A DNA stretch of 10,544 nucleotides from Pseudomonadota bacterium (GTDB lineage: Bacteria > Pseudomonadota > Gammaproteobacteria > Burkholderiales > SG8-39), in contig JAJZUK010000011.1 of NCBI GenBank assembly GCA_021847125.1, positions 1 through 10,544 on the forward strand, written 5' to 3'. Made by a program: the position numbers and the translations under genes. Below are positions 6,373 through 10,544 of the stretch, one piece after another; positions within the stretch are counted from its first letter, which is position 1, and each line of letters opens with the position of its first letter. The notes under the pieces were generated by a model that had not been told where the DNA came from, did no database searches, and was given only the letters and a program-made list of their open reading frames with translations.

Positions 6373-8382
6373 CTAGCGTTGCCCCGTGATTTCCGCAAAA
6401 AACGCCTTGTTCGAAGGCGCGCGGCCGAGGAATTCCTTCACCAGCACCTGCGCCGGCACCTGGCCGCCGTTGGCGAGGATGATGTCGCGAAAGCGTCGTC
6501 CGGTCTTCGGATTCATGATGTTGCCGCCGAATGCCGAAAGCATGTCGAGCGCGAGCACCTCCGACCACATGTAGCCGTAGTAGCCGGCGGCATAGCCGCC
6601 GGCGATATGCCCGAAGTTGCCGGGAAACTGCGTCCCCGCCACGTGCCCCAGCGGCGTTTCGGCCTCCATCGCATCCCATGTCGCAAGCGCATCCCCCGGG
6701 GCCGGCCCGGCCAGGGCCATGTCGTACGCAGCGTAAAGCTGCTGACGGCTGTACTTGACGCCTGCCCCGTACTTGCGCGCCTCGTCGAGCCGGCGGATCA
6801 TGTCCGGACCGAGCACCGGGCAGTCCTTGCACGACAGCCGCAGCAGCGCAATCGACTCCGGCCGCCGTGCCCACTCCTCGAACATCTGCGACGGCGCCTC
6901 GACGAAGTCGCGCATGACGTTGGTACCGCCCTGCGGAGCGTAGTCTGCGCGCGACAGGACGCCATGCAGCACGTGCCCGAATTCGTGAAACAGGGTCTCG
7001 ACTTCGTCGTGGGTGAGGCCCTTGCGGTCGAAGTTGGTCACCAGCACCGACACCGGGGTACGCCCGGCTTTCTTCGATACGCTGCGCACGCCGAATGCGG
7101 CGGCATGCTTGTACTTGCCGTCGCGCGGAAACAAATCGAGATAGATGCCGCCGAGAAAGCGGCCGGAGCGCGCGTCGAGCACGTCGTAATAGCGCACATC
7201 CTCGTGCCAGACCGGCACCTGCGCCTGCTTGAATTTGACGCCATAGAGGCGGCTCGCGACGTTGAGTACCCACCGGACGCTGGGCAATGTCGGAAAATAG
7301 GCGCGCAGCGCCTCCTGGTCGATGGCGTAGCGCGATTTGCGCAAGCGCTCCTGATAATAGCTCACATCCCAGCGCCCGAGCGTGACTGCGGCGAGCGGCT
7401 TATGCAAGGTCGCCGCTTTCAGCGCGCGCAACTCCTCCACTTCGCGCCGCTCCAGTTCGCGCACCGCGTCCTTCACGCCGTCGAGAAAAGACAAAACATG
7501 CTGCGGCGTCTCCGCCATGTGCCGGCGGATCACGTATTGCGCGTAACTCGACAGCCCATAGAGCCGCGCCAGTTCGAGCCGCAGGCCCGCGATCTCGTTC
7601 AGGATGGCAAGATTGCGCTCGCCGCCGCGGTTCTGAAATGCAACGTAGTAGCGCTCGCGCGCCGCCGCGTCATCGGCGTTCGCCATGAACGGGATGTAAT
7701 CCGGGTAATCGAAGCCGAGCAGGTAATTTCCCTTCTCGTCGCGCTTGGCCTTGTCGAGGTAATCCTGCGGCATGCCGCGCAGTTCGTCCGGCGTGAACGC
7801 GAGCCGCGTCTTGTTGTCCCGCACATTGCGCTCGAACTCCTGACGCAGCGCCTCCAGCCGGTTGATGATTGCCTTCGCGCGCCCGCGCGCTTCCGGGGCG
7901 AGCGCAACGCCGGTGTCCTCGAACTCCTCGAGCAGGTCGCGCCTGAGCTTGCGCGCGTGAGGTTCGGCAGGTTTGACCGCAAGGAAACGCCGATACAGCG
8001 CTTCGCGCTGCATGACTTCGGTGCGCATCTCGGTTGCCTTGAGGATGCACGCCTCGGCCGCGTCGCGCGCAGCCTTGTCGGTATGCACATTGGCAAGCAG
8101 GTCGATCGGGCCGAACGCGTTCTCCGCATCGATCGACATCCGGTTCCAGGCATCGATGGTGTTGGCGCTGTCCAGGCCGGCGACCGACAGCGCCTCGATC
8201 CTGCCGATCTGCCGCTGTGCCTTGGCAATCGCAGCCGCACATACCGTGTTTATCTGCGCCGCGCCGTACACCGGCAGCACGACCCGCCGCGGCAGCGGAC
8301 GCGATTCGCCGGCCACTGCAGCCAAATGTGCCGCGCCTAGCACAACGACGACAGCAGCGCGTTTCAGATCGCGCACGTGCAT
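6373..8382 (-). CDS. Exported M3-family zinc oligopeptidase (thimet oligopeptidase/Dcp-like)
   Basis: M3 metallopeptidases cleave short peptides inside a deep channel. From ATG 8382 the protein has 669 residues. The zinc motif is HEFGH (466-470) with the third ligand E495 in FVEAPSQ, which is the normal M3 spacing. The C-terminal HIAGGYAAGYYGYMW segment carries the family's substrate-binding His and Tyr residues. Unlike cytoplasmic OpdA/PrlC, it begins with an apparent Sec signal peptide: basic MHVRDLKR, a hydrophobic core, and a likely cut at AVA/GE after residue 24. It should therefore act in the periplasm. Cysteines C48, C112, C518 and C521 (the last two as CKDC) could form disulfides there. 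The start is set by GGAGA 5 bases before ATG; a TTG at 8409 would only add polar residues before the signal. It lies between the binding-protein and permease genes of a peptide importer, suggesting peptide trimming before uptake. Activity and substrate are inferred. Confidence 0.93.
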   Translation of the reverse strand: MHVRDLKRAAVVVVLGAAHLAAVAGESRPLPRRVVLPVYGAAQINTVCAAAIAKAQRQIGRIEALSVAGLDSANTIDAWNRMSIDAENAFGPIDLLANVHTDKAARDAAEACILKATEMRTEVMQREALYRRFLAVKPAEPHARKLRRDLLEEFEDTGVALAPEARGRAKAIINRLEALRQEFERNVRDNKTRLAFTPDELRGMPQDYLDKAKRDEKGNYLLGFDYPDYIPFMANADDAAARERYYVAFQNRGGERNLAILNEIAGLRLELARLYGLSSYAQYVIRRHMAETPQHVLSFLDGVKDAVRELERREVEELRALKAATLHKPLAAVTLGRWDVSYYQERLRKSRYAIDQEALRAYFPTLPSVRWVLNVASRLYGVKFKQAQVPVWHEDVRYYDVLDARSGRFLGGIYLDLFPRDGKYKHAAAFGVRSVSKKAGRTPVSVLVTNFDRKGLTHDEVETLFHEFGHVLHGVLSRADYAPQGGTNVMRDFVEAPSQMFEEWARRPESIALLRLSCKDCPVLGPDMIRRLDEARKYGAGVKYSRQQLYAAYDMALAGPAPGDALATWDAMEAETPLGHVAGTQFPGNFGHIAGGYAAGYYGYMWSEVLALDMLSAFGGNIMNPKTGRRFRDIILANGGQVPAQVLVKEFLGRAPSNKAFFAEITGQR

Positions 8383-8386
8383 GGAA

Positions 8387-8391
8387 TCTCC
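8387..8391 (-). promoter_or_regulatory. Ribosome-binding site supporting ATG 8382 of the peptidase
   Basis: GGAGA on the minus strand ends about 4-5 bases before ATG 8382. It makes this start, with a clean signal peptide, more likely than the upstream in-frame TTG at 8409, which would place this site inside the coding sequence. Confidence 0.55.
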
Positions 8392-8573
8392 GTCAGGTAA
8401 GAAAACCAAAGCACACCGGAAAGCATCAAGCTCAACGCCGGGTTCGGCCGGCGCGATCGGTGAAGCAGGTCAGGTGACCGCTGCGCCTGGTCTGCATCGA
8501 GCCCGCCATGTTGTCGCGCGCCGGGGCATGCTGCGCCATCCGGCAAAATGGGCGCATCTTATCAAAATCCATC

Positions 8574-8585
8574 AGTTCGCGAACT
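8574..8585. promoter_or_regulatory. 12-bp perfect palindrome in the gap between binding protein and peptidase
   Basis: AGTTCGCGAACT is a perfect dyad and sits about 190 bases upstream of the peptidase start, in the 269-base non-coding gap. It could be an operator for an internal promoter. A TAAGAT hexamer follows it on the minus strand, but no convincing -35 partner is visible. Function is unproven. Confidence 0.3.
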
Positions 8586-8602
8586 TTATTCGTTTGCAAG
8601 GA

Positions 8603-8640
8603 GACAAGCCGGCCTTCCCATGGCACGGCGACTGCTTGTC
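8603..8640 (-). other. Intercistronic stem-loop just after the binding-protein stop codon
   Basis: GACAAGC (8603-8609) pairs exactly with GCTTGTC (8634-8640), enclosing a 24-base region that can partly pair further. On the minus strand it begins 11 bases after the solute-binding-protein stop. There is no T-run after it, so it is not a standard intrinsic terminator. Stem-loops at this position in transporter operons often protect the binding-protein message from 3' exonucleases, giving more binding protein than membrane subunits. That role is inferred here. Confidence 0.4.
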
Positions 8641-8651
8641 CCGCTGCTGCT

Positions 8652-10472
8652 TCAATTGCGACCCTTGCGCTGCATCGCGACGTCCACATCGAGGTAACGC
8701 AGGTTGGACAGCATGATCGGGTGTTTGCGGTAGCCGATCACCCACGGATGCGTCATGTAGGTCTCGATGCGGTGCATGCCGAGTTTCCACGGCGCATAGA
8801 CCACCATCAGCCGCGTCATCTCGCGGTAGAGCTTGTTGCGCTCCGGCGAGTCGGGCAGCTTCTTCGCCCGCTCGTAGAGGCGATCGAATTCAGGCAGGCG
8901 GAAGCGCGCGTCGTTCGATTGCCCCGAATTCGGGCCGTACAGCAGCTGCAGGAAGTTGTCCGCATCCGGATAATCCGCATACCAGGCAAATCCGCGCATC
9001 TGTATCTTCCCGAGCTTCGACATCTTGAGCAGGTCGGGCCAGCGCGCCTTCTTGAACGTCAGGCGGATGCCGATCGCGTCCATCGATTTCTTCCACAGTT
9101 CGTCGAGCGCGCGATTCTGCGCGTCCGGCGGGGACGCGTATTCCACCGACAGCGGCCGGCCGTCGGGCAGTTCGCGGTAACCGTCGCCGTCGCGATCGAC
9201 ATAGCCGAACATGTCGAGCAAGGCCTTGGCCTTGGCCGGGTTGTACTCGGCAAACGGATTGCGGAAGGACGGATCGTAGCCTGCGACGCCCGGGCCGATC
9301 GGCATCTGCGCGAGTATCGCCTGCCCCTTGCGCACCACCAGGCGCTCCTCTTCGTTGTTGTAGCCCAGGCTCATCGCGCGCCGCAGCGCTATTTTTTCCG
9401 GCGTATAGCCCCCGACCACCGGATCCTCCATGTTGAAATAGGTCCAGGTGACTTCGGGTTCCGCGATCGGATAGTAGCCGATGCCCTGTTTTGCGAGATT
9501 CGGCGCGAGCTTGCCGCCCGGCGCAGCGAGGTTGATGAATTCGTTGGGAACGCGCTCGATGAAATCGTGTTGGCCGTTGAGAAACGCAAGCCAGCGCGGC
9601 TGCGGCTCCTCGATGACGTCGATTTCCACCCGCCCCACCAGCGGCAGCTTCTTGCCCTTGCTGCGGGCAAGAATCGCCTGACCTTCTGCGTCGTCGGCAG
9701 CCGGCGACGCATCGTAATACACGTCCCTGAACCCCGGATTCGCCTCGAGCACCATGCGGCTCGAGCGCCGCCACTCCTTCAGCAGGAAGGGTCCGGTGCC
9801 CACCGGATGCGCGCCGAAATCCGCGCCGTAGTATTCCACCACCTCGCGCGCCACGGCGCTGGTTATCGCGGCCGCGAGGATCCAGAGCATGTTGTAGTCC
9901 GGGCTCGTCAGCTTGAGCCGCAGGGTGTAACGATCGGGGACGCTCAGACCTTCGATCGGCGCATCGTAATCGAATACGCCGGTCTTCTTCGCCTGCTCCA
10001 TCACCGCGTTCGCACCCACGATCTTGCCGTCGAACAGGAACAGCCAGGGCGATTTCAGCTTGGGGTCGAAAAAGCGGCGCAGGCTATAGGCGTAGTCCTG
10101 CGCGACGAGCTCGCGCCGCTTGCCCTTGAACGCCGGGTCGGGCGTGAAATAGATGCCGGGCCGCAGGTGGAACGTAAACAGCGTGCCGCCTTGCTCCACC
10201 CGGGGCATTTCGCGCAGCGTGTTCGGTATCAGCTTGAGCGGCCGCGCCAGGTAATCGTAGGCGAGCATCGGATCGAACATCGCCTCCATCACCGTATGCG
10301 AATACAGATCCGAAGCGACTGCCGGGTCGAAGGTGCTCTCCGCAATCGGAAAGGCGTAGTGCAGCACCTTGTTCGGATCGGCCGCTGCGGCCTGTGGCAG
10401 CGCGATCACCCATGCCGCGACCAGCAGCGCAAGCGCCAGGCAGTTGCGGCAGCAGCGTGCGAGATTTTTCAT
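8652..10472 (-). CDS. Peptide-type ABC transporter substrate-binding protein (family 5)
   Basis: This is the periplasmic receptor of the importer. Family 5 members bind di-/oligopeptides, nickel, heme or similar ligands and hand them to the permeases. From ATG 10472 the protein has 606 residues. A Sec signal peptide (MKNLARCC..., hydrophobic core LALALLVAAWVIALP) is probably cut after the AAAA run near residue 31, before DPNK. The family pattern GTGPFLLKEW, followed by an aromatic/asparagine-rich NPGF segment, lies in the first half. The C-terminal half contains the domain's DADNFLQLLYGPNSGQSND region. Neither cysteine in the signal peptide is in a good lipobox, so a soluble periplasmic form is expected. 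An ATG at 10544 in the same frame is unlikely, because it would overlap the end of the preceding gene and bury the signal peptide. Ligand cannot be told from sequence alone; peptide is suggested by the linked peptidase. Confidence 0.92.
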   Translation of the reverse strand: MKNLARCCRNCLALALLVAAWVIALPQAAAADPNKVLHYAFPIAESTFDPAVASDLYSHTVMEAMFDPMLAYDYLARPLKLIPNTLREMPRVEQGGTLFTFHLRPGIYFTPDPAFKGKRRELVAQDYAYSLRRFFDPKLKSPWLFLFDGKIVGANAVMEQAKKTGVFDYDAPIEGLSVPDRYTLRLKLTSPDYNMLWILAAAITSAVAREVVEYYGADFGAHPVGTGPFLLKEWRRSSRMVLEANPGFRDVYYDASPAADDAEGQAILARSKGKKLPLVGRVEIDVIEEPQPRWLAFLNGQHDFIERVPNEFINLAAPGGKLAPNLAKQGIGYYPIAEPEVTWTYFNMEDPVVGGYTPEKIALRRAMSLGYNNEEERLVVRKGQAILAQMPIGPGVAGYDPSFRNPFAEYNPAKAKALLDMFGYVDRDGDGYRELPDGRPLSVEYASPPDAQNRALDELWKKSMDAIGIRLTFKKARWPDLLKMSKLGKIQMRGFAWYADYPDADNFLQLLYGPNSGQSNDARFRLPEFDRLYERAKKLPDSPERNKLYREMTRLMVVYAPWKLGMHRIETYMTHPWVIGYRKHPIMLSNLRYLDVDVAMQRKGRN

Positions 10473-10492
10473 CGATACGCCCCGGAGTTCGC

Positions 10493-10544
10493 CTACCTGC
10501 GCGCCGCGGCCTGCCGCGCCACGTCGACATCGAGGAATTGCCAT
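10493..10544 (-). CDS. C-terminal end of a second, paralogous substrate-binding protein (partial)
   Basis: The minus strand from 10543 reads WQFLDVDVARQAAARR and stops at TAG (10493-10495), 20 bases before the start of the complete binding-protein gene. It closely resembles the end of that downstream protein, RYLDVDVAMQRKGRN, with LDVDVA shared at the same distance from the stop. I infer that an upstream gene for a related family-5 binding protein ends here and that the two are tandem copies. Only 16 codons are visible, so the rest of the gene and its integrity are unknown. Confidence 0.65.
   Translation of the reverse strand, partial: WQFLDVDVARQAAARR

Noticed and set aside
6344..7273. Upstream extension of the DppB/YejB-like permease frame
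   Set aside because: The frame is open by chance inside the peptidase gene. The true permease N-terminus, with a strong ribosome site, begins at ATG 6343.
6379..8340. A 653-codon + strand open frame opposite the M3 peptidase
   Set aside because: Composition is typical of an antisense shadow, no family motif is visible, and the peptidase on the other strand has an intact catalytic site, signal peptide and ribosome site.
8450..8487. GGCGC/GCGCC inverted repeat upstream of the peptidase
   Set aside because: Five-base GC arms separated by 28 bases are expected by chance in DNA of this composition.
8620..8700. Small + strand reading frame beginning ATG at 8620, preceded by AAGGAG (8598-8603)
   Set aside because: It has only about 26 codons, the Shine-Dalgarno-like site is too far away, and it overlaps the 3' end of the binding-protein gene on the other strand.

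Overview
The window is GC-rich, densely coded bacterial DNA that looks like a betaproteobacterial chromosome. That placement is an inference from protein style, codon use (strong G/C third positions) and the gloB–mltD pairing. I see no tRNA, rRNA, CRISPR array, integrase or transposase. The window holds seven intact or nearly intact protein genes, plus the last 16 codons of an eighth at the right edge.

Left part, + strand (1–2583). gloB encodes glyoxalase II, a cytoplasmic glutathione-thioester hydrolase that completes methylglyoxal detoxification. It is followed by a 233-base intergenic region, which starts with a perfect 12-bp hairpin on the gloB stop codon. Next comes a GGGG/CCCC-rich stretch with several nested inverted repeats, then a good sigma70-type promoter. 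That promoter serves an mltD-like gene for a membrane-anchored lytic transglycosylase with two LysM domains. The promoter position argues against the most upstream possible start codon of this gene.

Right part, - strand (10544 down to 2567). This is a peptide-type (PepT/Opp/Dpp/Yej) ABC importer operon. In transcription order it contains: the C-terminus of one solute-binding protein; a complete family-5 solute-binding protein; a 269-base gap holding a stem-loop and a 12-bp palindrome; an exported M3-family zinc oligopeptidase; two membrane permeases; and a single ATPase with two fused nucleotide-binding domains. From the peptidase onward the genes are spaced by only 27–39 bases with recognisable ribosome-binding sites, so they are probably co-transcribed. 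The binding protein would capture peptides in the periplasm and the permease pair would move them inward, powered by the fused ATPase. The peptidase, which carries its own signal peptide, could trim peptides in the periplasm before uptake.

The two transcription units converge and overlap by 17 bases at 2567–2583, with no intrinsic terminator visible between them. The most noteworthy points are the secreted M3 peptidase inside the importer operon, the tandem paralogous binding proteins, the structured intergenic element after gloB, and the promoter-overlapping inverted repeat before the mltD-like gene. Nothing here is clearly a wholly new system. All protein families are recognisable.
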